Shown piece by piece: positions 35,975 to 47,712 of a stretch of 64,000 bases of DNA. The stretch's first letter is position 1; each line of letters begins with the position of its first letter. The notes under the pieces were generated by a model. The model saw only the letters and a list, made by a program, of their open reading frames with translations, made no database searches and had not been told where the DNA came from. Made by a program: the position numbers and the translations under genes. Source of the stretch: Paramarasmius palmivorus (Eukaryota > Basidiomycota > Agaricomycetes > Agaricales > Marasmiaceae). The DNA is taken from contig JAYKXP010000035.1 of the NCBI GenBank assembly GCA_037176845.1, positions 372,001 through 436,000 on the forward strand. The letters are read 5' to 3'.

Positions 35975-36906
35975 TCACCGCTTGCCACTAGGAGGTGGAG
36001 GCAGGAGTGGGATCCCGCCTCCTCCGGATCCAAAGCCTGAGCTAGAGTTCCCCGATCCCAGTAGATTGGAAGAGTTTCCCGTGTCGGCTTTCTTTTTCCC
36101 GGGTATCGAAATCGAGAAAGTTTGGCCTTCCTTTAGACTGTAGTCTTTCTTGGGACCGGCGGGGACGTGGGGCGACGATGTGGCAGTTTCAGTATCATCA
36201 TCATTCGTTGGTGGATTCTTTGCGGCCTTCCATCGTCTGGTGAGCGATGGGTTAAGTGAACAGAGAATGCTGAGTGATTGGAAGGGGACCATACTTAGTG
36301 TAGTCCTGCAAAGCGACATCTTGTACTGGTGTCAGCATCCAAAATTGACTGGTTCCAACAATAGCCACATACTGAAATCAAAGCTATCAGTTCTTTCAGC
36401 GAAACCTAAACCGATGTATGCTTTCTTGCCACTGTCTTCGATGCGCACGACAAAATATCGGGATGAGTCGAGCACGGCTTCAATGCATGGTTTTGCGGGG
36501 TCGTATTCTGCTCGGGCAAAAACTGCGCGAATATCGATATCTTTGAGGTTTAGATTATTTTATTTTCAACGAAGGACGTACGTTCGCCTACAAATGGGTT
36601 GGTTATCCTGCTGATCACGAAAGACGTTGTACGGCGCACCTGTCTGACCATCTTCCAGCAAAATCGAAACACCCGTCGACTTTTCAATAATCCTCATTCG
36701 TCCCTTCCATAGCGGTGCCGCCAAATCTCCCCAGTCCTGAGCACGATAACCTTCATTCACTTTCAATCCGGGAACTTTGTAAACTGATCATGATGCGGGA
36801 AAACTGGTCAACAAGGAACCACAGTATACAGGAGTGTTAACGCACCAGACACCTCCCTCGCTATGTGCAGCACTGATTCTACTTCACTATTTAGATCAAA
36901 GTCCAT
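35975..36906 (-). CDS. NECAP-family adaptin-ear-binding coat protein
   Basis: Endocytic accessory protein with an N-terminal PH-like fold that binds AP-2 and clathrin-coat components. The ATG at 36906 begins MDFDLNSEVESVLHIAREVS. The family core follows: NEGYRAQDWGDLAAPLWKGR and MRIIEKSTGVSILLEDGQTG, matching the NRGYRASDW...W.GRLRI block of animal NECAPs. Then come AVLDSSRYFVVRIEDSGKKA and YIGLGFAERTDSFDF, VALQDYTKRRWKAAK, KDYSLKEGQTFSISI and a Gly/Ser/Pro tail GIPLLPPPPSGKR. About five introns. No frame break was needed. The nearest downstream gene is COP9 subunit 8 on the same strand, in tandem. Confidence 0.87.
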
Positions 36907-37158
36907 TGTAGCCGTTGTAGGAGGTTTGGAACGACGAAGCGATGAGCTGGCTGTTCAGCGACATCCCAGGACCTAATAAGCGCCCAAGACGGTGCAACGT
37001 CACGAATCGTCTACAAGTACAGTTTTGCATCTTCTAAACATCGAGTAGAGTACAATTGCGTGAGGTATACAGGTAGCAGCAATGCTTCAAGAATATCATA
37101 TGTGCGGATCTGTCGTAGACACCTCAAGGTCCGAACCATAGTGACTTTGGACCCGCAT

Positions 37159-38304
37159 CTACATTTCCAGCTTTGAAACACTATCGGCGATGCTCTCAAA
37201 GTTTCCGAGTGTTGACGGCCCTGTAAAATGCTTAACGAGAAAGAACAAGGTGCAGATACGATAAACCTACGCGATCCACCATAGGTAGCCCTCACTGCAC
37301 CCTTCCCGACGAGAACAGGCGTCAATGTCTCCGTTGAAGGATCATATTTCCATCTGCGGTCTGTCGCCACTACAATCAAGCGGCGGTCAAATCGAACCCC
37401 TTGCAAAGACATATGATAATACGTACTTTTGGTGACATACTCAATGGGCAAGCCGATATACTTCGATGCCATTGTAGGAGTGATTGAGGAGTATCCTCGG
37501 GACAAAAGGGTAAAAGGTTCTTTCACGGAAAGTCGCTATGAAAAGGGTCAAACACACGACAGATCAAGTCAAGAGTACGTTACTCACTGACAAAGATTGG
37601 GATCATGTTCTTTATCAACGTTCCTAGCCTCTGGTGAGGAAAGTCTGGCTGTCCTGCGTAATCTATGAAATCCTCGGCACGAACGTAGACTTTGGGATAG
37701 TCGCGTTCGGAAACTGCAAGCAAGAGTCCTCCCAATGTCTGCGTGATTCGAGGTTCAGTAAGATTCCGAGGTAGCCGCTTCATTGCCATCCTAGCAAGTG
37801 GTCTAAAAACGGCTTAGAAAGGAACTAAAGGCAGAATAAATTGAACGCGCACATCTCATCCTTGATCAGGTAGGCTAACACCAGAGGTATCATCACCAGC
37901 ATTCTGTTCGGACTGTTTTCTCCAGGAGTCTAGAAAACGTTCATCGGCTCGTGTTAGCTAGCCGTACCGAGGTCGATGCAAAAAGGATGCTTACGGTAAG
38001 GTCAAGCACCTCTATCTCCTCGATGAGCTCACGAAAACGTGAAGTAGCGACGAGTTCAGAGATTTTTGGGAGAGCGGATTCATATGGATCTGGTTCAGGC
38101 TGCGTTTGAGCTGATGCAGCGCTGGGAGCTTGTTGCTCTTGGCTTGCTGGTGCTTCGGAAGAGGTGTTTGCATCGGCGGCTTCATTGACAGCAGTTGCTG
38201 TCTCGGAAGCTTGCAAGATCGTGGATTCTGCGGCAGCGGTTTTCGGCTTCGTCTTCAATTTCAGCGGTAGTCACTGGCGGAGGCGTAGGAGGACCGTTGG
38301 CCAT
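37159..38304 (-). CDS. COP9 signalosome subunit 8 (CSN8/PSMD8/eIF3K fold)
   Basis: PCI-fold subunit of the COP9 signalosome, which removes Nedd8 from cullins. Ala/Ser/Glu-rich N-terminus, then YESALPKISELVATSRFREL and IEEIEVLDLT, LVMIPLVLAYLIKDE, MAMKRLPRNLTEPRITQTL, AVSERDYPKVYVRAEDFIDY, FTLLSRGYSSITPTMASKYI with GLPIEYVTK, WKYDPSTETLTPVLVGKG and the ending STLGNFESIADSVSKLEM. The pattern of a winged-helix region followed by a short tail ending in an alpha-helix fits CSN8 better than Rpn12 or eIF3k. The start at 38304 gives MANGPPTPPPVTTAEIEDEA. That frame must shift by one base near 38245-38246 (extra C on the minus strand) to reach the conserved part, so an indel or an unseen start is possible. 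Divergent from UBLCP1, with 114 bp between start codons. Confidence 0.78.
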
Positions 38305-38418
38305 GGTGGTACAAGTAGTGGTATGGGAGACAATAAGTGCACGTGCACGCGAAGTTCACGTCGCGTGGCGGCGTAACCGCAATGTACTGCATCTCATCTC
38401 TTGTCGTCTACTACCACC

Positions 38419-40084
38419 ATGGTCGAAATTGATTATCTTCCTTCAACGAAACAAGCCCAAGAAGCGGAGGAGAAAGCTGTACTTGAACCGACATCTGTAA
38501 TCACGTCTGAAGCTCAAGACAATGCAGCAGCTACAGAACATTGGATCACTTTAAATTTTACTTGGTCTGGAAAGGCATTCTCGCTGGATGTCGCAGAATC
38601 TGATAGGTGCGACGCAAATCATATACCTTGATCATTGTTTGCTAACAGGGTTTATAGGGTCTTCGACTTGAAGGCTGCATTGCATGATCTCACCAGCGTA
38701 CCACCCCAGCGACAAAAGATACTCGGCTTGGTGAAAGGAAAGCTTCCTCCTGATGAGGGAAGAATGTGCGCACCAAATCTCAACCCCAGTCTCTGTCACT
38801 GACACACCTCAGATCTGACCTCAATCTAATTACTGGAAAGAAATTCACCCTTTTGGGAACTCCTGAAGGAGACGAAGTCAAAGACCCTTCTCAATTGGCC
38901 AACCTCCCTGATGTTGTGAATGACCTTGATTTCGACTTCTCCCAAGACCCTGCTGCTGTAAAGGCCTACAAGAATGACCAGCGCAATATACGCAAAGTGA
39001 AGGAAGCCTCTGACAAGTTGAATGTTAACATCATACATCCTCTCCGGGAAGGGAAGAAACTGCTGGTACTGGACATTGATTACAGTACGCAGTTTTTCGA
39101 TTCACATTGATATCAGCTAATTTCCATACTACAGCAATACTGGACACGAAACCACTAACTTCAGGAAGTTTACCTCCTGCAGAATGTGCGAGGCCCGGGC
39201 TACACGAATTCCTAGAAGCTATATACCCCTACTACGATAGTAAGTTTCTCATGTGCTGTATAGTCAGTCCAGCTCAACTCTGTCTCTAGTCTGCATATGG
39301 TAAAACCAACCATGTTTCTCTTGTTGTTATCCGCTCAGTATTTGGACAGGTCTCAGACAAGGTGTGATGGGTCGTTTTTGCTCCTGATATTTTCTCATCA
39401 TTTCACAGTTGGATTTGGCTAGAAACCAAGTTAGTAGAGTTGGAGATGATCGGTTCGGATAAAAACTATCATGTGCGTGTTAGGATCATTCTCTGTTTCG
39501 AAGACGCGTTGATTGAGTGCTCTAGATCTCATTCGGTAATATCGTGTACTACTCGAAAGACGCCTACTGAAACACGTCTCACTTTTAGTTCTCGATAAGA
39601 CCTGCATGTTCACTGTCTTTTCCGAACGCGATGGACAACCCATGCAGCATTCCGTGAAAGCTCTTCAAATCATCTGGAATCACTTTCCTCAGTTGTAAGT
39701 TGCCTCTCGGATTGTTCCATTCCCTTTTCGTTAACTCCTTCCAACAGCAGCGCGAAGAATACTATTCATGTAGATGACCTGGTACGTTCTTATCCCATGG
39801 ATATTGCAGAACGTCTCATCCCCACTTCAGAGCCGTAATTTCGCGCTCAACCCCCAATGCGGGCTCAAAATACACGCCTTCAAGAACGCGCATTCACCAC
39901 AAGCGATGGCAGACCAGGAATTATGGAAAGTCGGTCGCTATTTGGTCCATATTGCTGGTCTTCCCGATTTTCAGTCTTTGTCGCATAAGGTCTGTGTAGT
40001 CTTTCTCGATTGATCGACAATCGAGCTAATTGCTATGTGCTATAGACTTGGAAAGATGTTGTAAAGAGTCTACCTCCGCCGTAA
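38419..40084 (+). CDS. Ubiquitin-like-domain-containing CTD phosphatase (UBLCP1)
   Basis: HAD-family phosphatase that dephosphorylates the proteasome (human UBLCP1). The N-terminal ubiquitin-like domain reads HWITLNFTWSGKAFSLDVAE and VFDLKAALHDLTSVPPQRQK, then KILGLVKGKLPPDEGRI. The catalytic motif KLLVLDIDYTILD (DxDxT) follows. Then come RPGLHEFLEAIYPYYDICIW, SQTSWIWLETKLVELEMIG, NYHISFVLDKTCMFTVF, VKALQIIWNHFPQFSAKNTI, HVDDLSRNFALNPQCGLKIH and LDKL-like end HKTWKDVVKSLPPP. The middle uses three micro-exons: 39290-39299 (10 nt), 39350-39361 (12 nt) and 39526-39535 (10 nt). All three are needed to obtain the conserved YYDICIWSQTSWIW and NYHISFVLDK segments. Frames are otherwise continuous. 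Confidence 0.92.
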
Positions 40085-40620
40085 TGTGTTAGGAATGTCA
40101 TCGGGTTTTGCGTGACGATTTCTCTGCATGGCTCTCGGACCTTCGCTTGGATCTTTCGCATATTACTACCCTTGTATCATAAATCGACTAATTTTGTATA
40201 CCAGTATCCACATATATCGTGTTCCCGAACAGTGTCAGTAGTCGATGCAGTGTAAGCTCTGTCCAAGGGGATATCGGGGATTTTGGACAGTCCTACCCAG
40301 TCATCTGAGGTTTATCTCTGCAAAGTATGCTATAGTCGTCTAATCCAAACTTCTGGTGCGGAATCGACGTAAGAGCAAAGCGAGCGTACAAACGTTGCAA
40401 AAGTCACCCGTGGGGGTGCCTTTCCACGTCGAACCGGCAACTTACCTTTCCACAGCCGACCATCCATGTCACCGGTGCACTGCTCGTTGCTGATGTTCCT
40501 GATGTTTGTATCTCAGCCTCGGGATATATAATGGTCTTGGGTGCCGCATTCTCTATTCCCTTCCGACCCTTCAGCAGAGCACACCTCGTAACAGAGTTCT
40601 TCAAGGTCCAGCGTGCAGCC
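40085..40620. other. Intergenic, promoter of the Nudix gene
   Basis: About 0.5 kb. A TATATAAT sequence lies at 40525-40532, 89 bases before the ATG at 40621, and may be a TATA box. The minus-strand open frame at 40404-40637 is not supported. Confidence 0.4.
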
Positions 40621-41775
40621 ATGTCATCCGCACCCAAAAATCACACCACGGCCTTCAGCAAGTCTCGTAGTCGTCAACGAGCGGAATGAGGTTTTGATGG
40701 TTCAGCGCAATCTTCAGGCTAGCGCTTTTGCGGGTGTAACGGTGCGTTATGTCGAATTGCTCTGGCTTACACTCGTTTTGCTGAGCAGCGACTCCCCCTA
40801 GGTCTTTCCTGGAGGAAACTTTGACAAATCCCAAGATGAATCATTCCAGATGACTGCTATTCGGGAAACATTTGAAGAATCTGGTCTCCTCATCGCGTCA
40901 CCGAAAAGTCCAGGAGGAAGGTTACCTCCAGATACAGTTTTAGACGAGGCACGGCACACTATACATCGCCAGAAACTTCCTTTTCAAGCGTTCCTGGATC
41001 AACATGGTCTGAAAGCAGACACAGAGTCATTAATGCCTTTCACCGAATGGATTACACCTGTGGGAGCACCAAGGTAAGTAGGCCCGTTCCGAGGAATTTT
41101 GGTGTGGTCTATGTCTTGACCTTTTACTCCAGACGATTCCATGCTCGGTTCTACGTGGCTTTCTTACCTTCGACTTCATCCTCTGGTTTCACGTCTGGAA
41201 CGAAACAGGAACGGCGGCCCAAACCAGGTACGCTCAATCTACATTTCTAGGACTCCTTTACAGGAATAATTTATAAATGCCCAAATTCCACTCCTTATCA
41301 CAGATGGCGGTCAGGAAGTCATTCGAGCCCGATTTATTCATCCACAATCTGCTATAGCCGAATTCGACGCCCAGAAGATAACGTTCATGCCGCCTCAGTA
41401 TTACATTCTTCACACACTCTCAAGTATCCTCACTGGCAGCAGAAACGCGGCAGAGCAGCAAGAGAAAGTCAAGCAATTAGCGTATGGCAAGTTTGGAAAG
41501 ATGGTCATCAATCCAAAGCGGATGGAGGGGTCTGAGGATGCTGCAGGACCTGCAATCTTGACATATGAAGGTGACGAAACGAGAGGTGGAAGTAAAGGAA
41601 GACTTCACAGGGCGGTTGTCGTGTCAGCCAAAGGAGGGGTACGTCACACTTCCGTCGTAGCCCGTCTGCGTTAACATTGTGCCTCTAGATCACGTTGAAG
41701 ATTGAGTTACAACGGAATTGGGACATTTTCACGGAGATAGAAGATAGAGCCTTTCAGCCACCATCAAAGCTCTAG
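40621..41775 (+). CDS. Peroxisomal Nudix hydrolase (NUDT19-like, CoA diphosphatase)
   Basis: Nudix family enzyme expected to cleave CoA or acyl-CoA to a phosphopantetheine derivative and 3',5'-ADP. The strand preceding the Nudix box reads SASLVVVNERNEVLMVQRN, then VFPGGNFDKSQDESF and AIRETFEESGLLI, giving the REx2EE core. The region PFTEWITPVGAPRRFHARFY matches NUDT19 and RP2p proteins. The protein ends QPPSKL, a perfect C-terminal SKL peroxisomal signal (PTS1), which supports this subfamily. Four exons. The ATG at 40621 gives MSSAPK but is one base out of frame with the conserved part; the difference falls in a run of five A at 40636-40640, so one A is probably extra. An upstream alternative start is not obvious. 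Confidence 0.85.
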
Positions 41776-42370
41776 AATGAAGAATGAATTCGCCCCGCCA
41801 CGTAGCCTCTTTCCGGCACATACATGTTCTCTGCATGGATTGTAATACATACATAAGGGTTTCTGTAATAGTGCGTGTATCCTACTACCGTTCTGTCCCT
41901 TAATCCGGTCAAAGCTATTCTTTCTGTATCCAAGCCGGGTATGGGGCGCACTGGAACCACCTAAACATATCCTGAGCGACCACCGGAGGTGTGGCGTGAT
42001 ACGACGCAGAGTGAGGCTACAATGTCTTCGGAGAAGCAGAAGGTGCAGAGGTGTGTCGCCCTGCGACGCGCAAAGATCCACCCAAGGGCCTCTGGGTAGC
42101 CCTTCTCATTTCAGCGGGCAAGTGGTTAGGCTTTGGAATGGTGCTACTCGCTAAAGTCCTTAGGCCTTATCTGTCGCGGAGCCGAGAAGACCGACCCTGG
42201 TGGTACCAGTGTTTTTCGCATTTATCAATACCCTACTACTGGCGCTTGATCACTTGGCATGCAGCAGGTGGGGTTTGGAACTGTATTGAGTACGGAGTAC
42301 CACGCTTTAAAAAGAGCGCGCCTTCCTCGAAGTTTCGGCTCCCCTCCCGTTTGCCCTTGATGAGCCCTTA
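41776..42370. other. Intergenic upstream of the membrane protein gene
   Basis: About 0.6 kb. The plus-strand open frame at 42051-42371 does not continue in frame into the next gene and shows no membrane or domain pattern. The ATG at 42021 opens only a short frame. It is probably promoter plus 3' UTR of the Nudix gene. Confidence 0.35.
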
Positions 42371-43887
42371 ATGTCAGAAGGTTCTGCTTCACCATTGGTC
42401 ATCCTATTTTTTACGGGATGGGTAAGTAAGCACAATCCTCATATTTGTTATCACTAACCAACGAATCACGATTGTCGTATAGACGCAGATCTTTTTCTAT
42501 GGTAAGAAAATGACTTTATTCACCGCGTAGACACGTGCTCTAATTTCGTTTTGTCGATACATGATAGGTTGTAATGTCGTACTTTTTGGGACCACCGTAT
42601 TTTTGCTGCGTCGTAGAAAGGCCAGCGGCAGAACTGGCATCGTTTTTTGGCTTGCGTCGACAATGATTCTATTCCTTCTTGCGACTGCCGCTGCAATTGT
42701 TAATACGGTGCTGGTGGCTGCCACTGTTATCCAGCTCAGTGATGTTTTACACTTGGCTATAGACGTATCTGCGTGCAAGTAAGTCCCACGTAGGCTCCGG
42801 TGATTCGACGCTTTGACATAACGTGATTGATAGCACCGCTTCATTCATCATCCTGCAACTCGTGGAGTAAGCGTCACATTCATTCCCACGCGTAAGCTGA
42901 ACAAAGTCGTGTAGCTACTCCTCTGAAGCCATCTTGGTATGTATCTTGGATACACTTTGGGGTTACCCGTGCTTAGATGTTCTAGGTGTATCGTTGCTTT
43001 CATATCTGGAATAGGAGCTTTAAAGCCATCGCGTCACCTCTGCTTTTAATTATTACCAGCATAGGTACGTACCGCTTGCTGATGTCGACTCAGAGGGAAT
43101 AACACCATATGCAGGTGTTTATTGTGCTTCGTTACCTGGCCTTTTAGATTCCAGCTTTGGAAAGATCCAAAATGCTGAATCAAGCACCGCCCATTCGAAG
43201 CGGCTCGCTACCTTTTCCCAAGTTACTTTTATTCTCAAGATACTCATCAATGGTCTATTGACCTTTTTAATATGTAAGTCCTTGAACTACGCGCAGGCCG
43301 CCGTCAGTCCTTGTTCCATAATCATATCTCAACGAATCAATACAATACCTTCAGCGGGAAGAATTTGGTGGATTAATTGGCAACTGCAACGGGAGTTCGG
43401 TCCAAACACGATTCAAGGCAAATACAACACCCTTGTTGCGATAACGTTCGTGTACCAGTTCGGATACACTTGCCTTCCTTGTCTTAGCCATAACGACCTT
43501 TTTGTACAGGTTGGAAAGCGGAATAATCATTTTGGTGTATCTCATTGTTTTCGACATCTTTGTGGAACGCAACGAGAGCGAGGTTTCGGCACTTATGGGA
43601 TCGACCTACCCTCAGATCTTGGCACGTACTTCCCACCAGTTCTCCTTTTTTTTATATACAGACTGACATCTCGCCCACGATAGGCGTTCGCACCTTTGCT
43701 CCTTACAGTGCGAACCGGATTGGGTCTTGCGGTAGAAAACGACCACCTTACACTTCGAGTCAGCCACGAGATAGTATTCCAGAATGATGCCACTGTTACC
43801 ACCGACTCATCGCAGGTCCAGACTAGCAGCGCCTCACAAACCGAGGACAGTGCTGTGGAAAGTCGGCTGGAGCCAGTCGCAAAGTAA
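42371..43887 (+). CDS. Multi-pass (probably seven-helix) basidiomycete-type membrane protein
   Basis: Hydrophobic multi-exon protein. The ATG at 42371 opens MSEGSASPLVILFFTGW, then TQIFFYGCNVVLFGTTVFLL (TM1), FWLASTMILFLLATAAAIVN and TVLVAATVI (TM2), STASFIILQLV, the segment VYRCFHIWNRSFKAIASPLL and LIITSI. Next come VTFILKILINGLLTFLI, GRIWWINWQLQREFGPNTIQ, LESGIILVYLIVFDIFVE and APLLLTVRTGLGLAVENDHL. The tail is polar and Ser/Thr/Gln-rich. The YRC...W+R segment, GRIWW and LESG blocks recur in a large agaricomycete family of putative seven-helix proteins of unknown function. The last intron (43622-43683) starts GCACGT, a candidate GC-AG intron; the GT four bases later does not preserve the family reading frame. 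Function unknown; a receptor role is only speculation. Confidence 0.65.
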
Positions 43888-44192
43888 TTGTTCTGAAGCA
43901 TTGGCCTGTTATTGTCAAAGTAGATCATAATGTAAACATCACTTTTCACATTCAATGGGTGGTTGATACAAAAATCGTCGCTAAGCGAAACCTGTATGCT
44001 ACACATGTTTAAAGGTATAAGACTAATCTGGAAGAATGGACGACATTAAAGGGGTAATTCTGTAGGGATACAAGTTGAATAGTGTTATGAAGGGCTATCG
44101 GAAAGCTGAAGCTTGAATAAAAAAGGAAGAATAAGGATAAGAGAATAGTCTGAACGTCTAGAACGACACGAGAAAGCGCGAGGATGTCCTGT
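43888..44192. other. Convergent intergenic region, nothing seen
   Basis: About 0.3 kb between the stops of the membrane protein gene (+) and the carboxylesterase gene (-). AT-rich, compatible with both 3' UTRs. Confidence 0.4.
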
Positions 44193-46010
44193 TTACAACC
44201 CGTAGACCTGATAGTCGTATTGGACCGAACCGCCCCAGAAAGAGGGGGTGCAAGAACCTTCAAGTATACTGCCTCCGACGCCTCCCAGGTTGAGAGGTTT
44301 CACGTCGGTGGTCGAGGCTTCGTTCCACTGAGAAAGACCTGGTCCGTTGGGGTTGCCGTTCTGCAAGAATGACCTGTACCGCATCTGAACCTCAGCGATT
44401 AACGCCATCTGGGCCTGTGTAGGGTTTGGCACAGTGCCAAATACAATCTGGATATCCCCCTCGTGGCATACATAACCGCTCTGGCTGCAGACGGAGGTGG
44501 CTGCGTTAATACCGGGGTAGGTGCTACCAACGGTGTACAGGCCAACGAATGCCTTACCACCGTTCTGGACCCAGTTACGAGCAAACGTCCACGATGAGCA
44601 TTTCCACATCTGATCGGTACCGAGTTTTTCTAGCTGAACTCGGGCATCGACCGTGCCATCAGACAATGGAACGGCATTATAGTAGGTAGATTGGACGATT
44701 TTGGTGGTACGGTCTTCTCCGAGGCTCGCAAGTACAGCATCTTGGAAAGCTGATTCCGGAAGCTCAGGGAAGAAGTTGTAGATCTGGGTTGCAGCCTCAT
44801 TCTTGACGGTAGAAATGAGGACAGGCTTATTGACAGAGGGGAAAGTTGCGGTGGAGTCCAACGGAGATGCTATGAATGACCCATCCTTGACGACTCTAAT
44901 GGGCTGAGCTAAACCGGCGGCAGGCTCCAGGGCTTGGCCTTGCGAGTAGACTGACATCTGCGCTGAAATGATGGTATCGAGGGAAAGTGCGCTCTGGCAG
45001 GCTTTGTCGGTAGCACTGCAGCTAGTGATGCTGTTGAAAGTGTTCACGAGCGTCTGTTGAACACTGGTCGAAAGGAAGCCATAGTTCTATCGCGAGTGTG
45101 AGCCACGAGCAGACTAGGAGCTTGTGATAGCCTTACCATAGGGTCTGACTGCAGAATTGCTGACCGGAAGAGAGATTGGGCAGAAGGAACAGCGAGCAGA
45201 GCTCGTACCATATTCGCACCGCTACTCTGTCCAGCGATTGTGATCTTGGAAGCATCACCGCCGAAAGGCGAAATGTTATCCTTGAGGAATTGTAGGGCGT
45301 TCACGGCGTCCTTCAGTCCAAGGTTTGTCGAGCCATCAGGGGCGAGGAAGCCGAGAGCTCCAAGACGATACTGAATTACCGCAACGATAGAGCCAGTAGT
45401 CATTGCCAAACGAGCCCCATCCAAACCTGGTCCAGTAGCGGAACCAACAATGAATGAACCACCGTGTATCCTGAATATTGAAAATCAGTCGAAGTTTTGA
45501 ACAGCGTCCACAGTTTGATACGCACCATACCATGACCGGAGCTTTGCTACCGGGGTTGAGGTTGGGGGGAACATAGAGCATCATCGAAAGGCAATCTTCG
45601 GAATATGACGATGAATCCATGTTCACTTGTGGGCAAGCCAGAGGAAGTGCCGTAGGGTCACTGGCGTTGTTACTGTCCCATTTTCCAGTCAACTCGCGTT
45701 TTAGATGGAAAGAGTAGTATACTCACGGAAGTTGCCAACTGCTAACCAACGTCGAAGGTGCCCAGCGATCGGCCGAGGCGTATTTAACCGCAAATCTGTT
45801 GACTCCAGAAGCGAAGCTGCCCTGTGCGGTTCCAAGAGGGGTTTGGATGCTCAATCCGTCGACAGGAGCTCTTGGGCAGATAATGAAATGCTTTAGGAAG
45901 GGAATCTGACACCAGACATCTCCTGAACGAGCCGGAAAGGGTTGAATCGTCGGAGCGGCTAGCGACGACGAGAGGAGCAGTAGAGAGGTGACCAAGGATA
46001 GAGCAAACAT
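44193..46010 (-). CDS. Secreted type-B carboxylesterase/lipase
   Basis: Alpha/beta-hydrolase of the carboxylesterase type-B family, expected to hydrolyse ester bonds outside the cell. The ATG at 46010 begins a clear signal peptide (MFALSLVTSLLLLSSSLAA). Motifs: the N-terminal signature SEDCLSMMLYVPPNL with Cys; the oxyanion loop WIHGGSFIVGS; VAVIQYRLGALGFL; LKDAVNALQFLKDNISPFGG; the nucleophile elbow TIAGQSSGANMV (catalytic Ser); and the acidic region LISTVKNEAATQI. CHEGDIQIVFGT holds the catalytic His. It ends VQYDYQVYGL. Four exons joining in frame (introns near 45673-45723, 45473-45526, 45087-45137). The actual substrate (lipid, feruloyl or sterol ester) cannot be told. A TTAAAAG-like element lies about 90 bases upstream. 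Confidence 0.9.
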
Positions 46011-47712
46011 GATGAGAAACAAGGAGAAAGCTCTACTTCGCCAGTGTCCACAGCTCGAAGGGACCACAACTGGTGAAGAGAGACGATGGTGAAAGCGACC
46101 TTTTAAGAGAAGGAGAGTTCTCGTTCCTGCGAGAAGAAAATGGGGCCAGGCACTGCAAATCAGAGATGAGAAGCTGACACTTATGCAACTTCATGACGGT
46201 CAACTTGTAGAAACAATAATTCCCTTATTTGTACACCACGCACCCTTTTCGGCGGTTTGCCAAACACCGCGATCAGTTCTCACTGTTGTTATACTCGAAC
46301 ATCCATGGGGCTCCTTGTTTTTCCTAGACTCGAGGCACCACTCTACATGCCTGGAGAATGTCTCTACGCGACGACTGGGAATGCCCAAGTAACAACATTT
46401 TCACAATTTCTACACAGCGCGGCGTTCCCAGCCTTCGACAGGCATCCATATGGTCAAAATTAGATGGATTCGGGTCCTGTGATATCGTACGTTGCCTTCA
46501 CCCTGATTTTCAGGTACTCATGTACCATTATAGGTCACTGTTGTATTGAAGTGGATTATTTGCGGAAATTCCAGTTAGACGCCTTTAGCAAAGGATAGAC
46601 CTGGGATAGACCTCTTCCTTTTTTCTGGATTCTGTTCTTACCACCTATTGCTCTGTTGTCTTGGGCCGCATATGCCTGGACAGGCATAGATAACGGACAA
46701 ATGCACTGAAGACGTCTCTCCGGACCAAAAAGACACGCGCGCTATCCAGAGCTGGTCCGTGTCAAATCACTTCCTGCATCCCGCAGGATTCGAAAGGCCC
46801 GGGTGTTCCGTTCTGCCTTGCTTTGCAAAGAACAAGGTGTTACACTATAGGTAGCATGTCACCAAAAGTCGGCGGGACATCCATGGGCCTCACAACTCTC
46901 AATGTCTAAAATCTTAACAAGTGCCGAAGAATCCCATTGAAGCTCTACCTCCCATTCAATTGGCTCATATTCACGAAAAGGTATTGTATTGTCGAATACA
47001 TACTGATTGAGCAGACGGCTAACGATGACGCCTCGAAGCTGTTGAGGAGATGAGAGAATTGTGTCTTGTCCTGTGCCTGTGCCTGTTCCGAGCCCTCAAG
47101 AAAATCAACATCGTGGCGGACCTTATGTTCCTTTCAGAACCTTCAGAGTACAAGGCAGCACAAGAAGCAAGACCCACGAGGCTTACGTCGGCGGTTGCAA
47201 AGCAAGTCTGCCTGGGTAAGGTTTTATCAACGTTAGTTCCCGCTAACTGAAGGCTTGATGTATACAGATCCGGAACCCAAACGTTCAAACTCTTGCCGGG
47301 TAGTATCTCAGAGGTCCAAGAAAGGTTTAGCTACCTTGAGATCCTTCCTCAACTAAGACTTCAAGTTCAATACAACCCAGCGTCTCGCATCTAGCGCCCT
47401 TCTCAAAAGGGCTGCATGGGACGCCGCCTTTACCCCTGGGACCATTGTCGGGTCACCTTTTCCTTTCCGAGTTCAAGAAAAGGGATTTCTTCACACCTGT
47501 AACGAACGCCGGTTCGTCGTCGAGGTACCGCTGCGATCCATCAGAACACCAGGATATCGAGCCTCAAAAGGTACAGAAAAACCATTAGTCCCTATCATAT
47601 CTTCACGTAGGTGCTCGTAAATGTGCCTACCAAGACATCTATAATCTACATTTTTACGAAAAATACTATGATACAGTACATTAGAGCGAATGGTGCGATA
47701 GCCTGCTTATCT
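46011..47712. other. Intergenic, with one weak gene candidate
   Basis: About 1.7 kb. Around 46920-47356 on the plus strand there is a possible short multi-exon frame (NPIEALPPIQLAHIHEK, TANDDASKLLRR, then SEPSEYKAAQEARPTRL and DPEPKRSNSC). It needs a very short intron of about 34 bases and lacks a convincing ATG. A second open frame runs about 47370-47580. I do not recognise a family in either. Confidence 0.25.
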
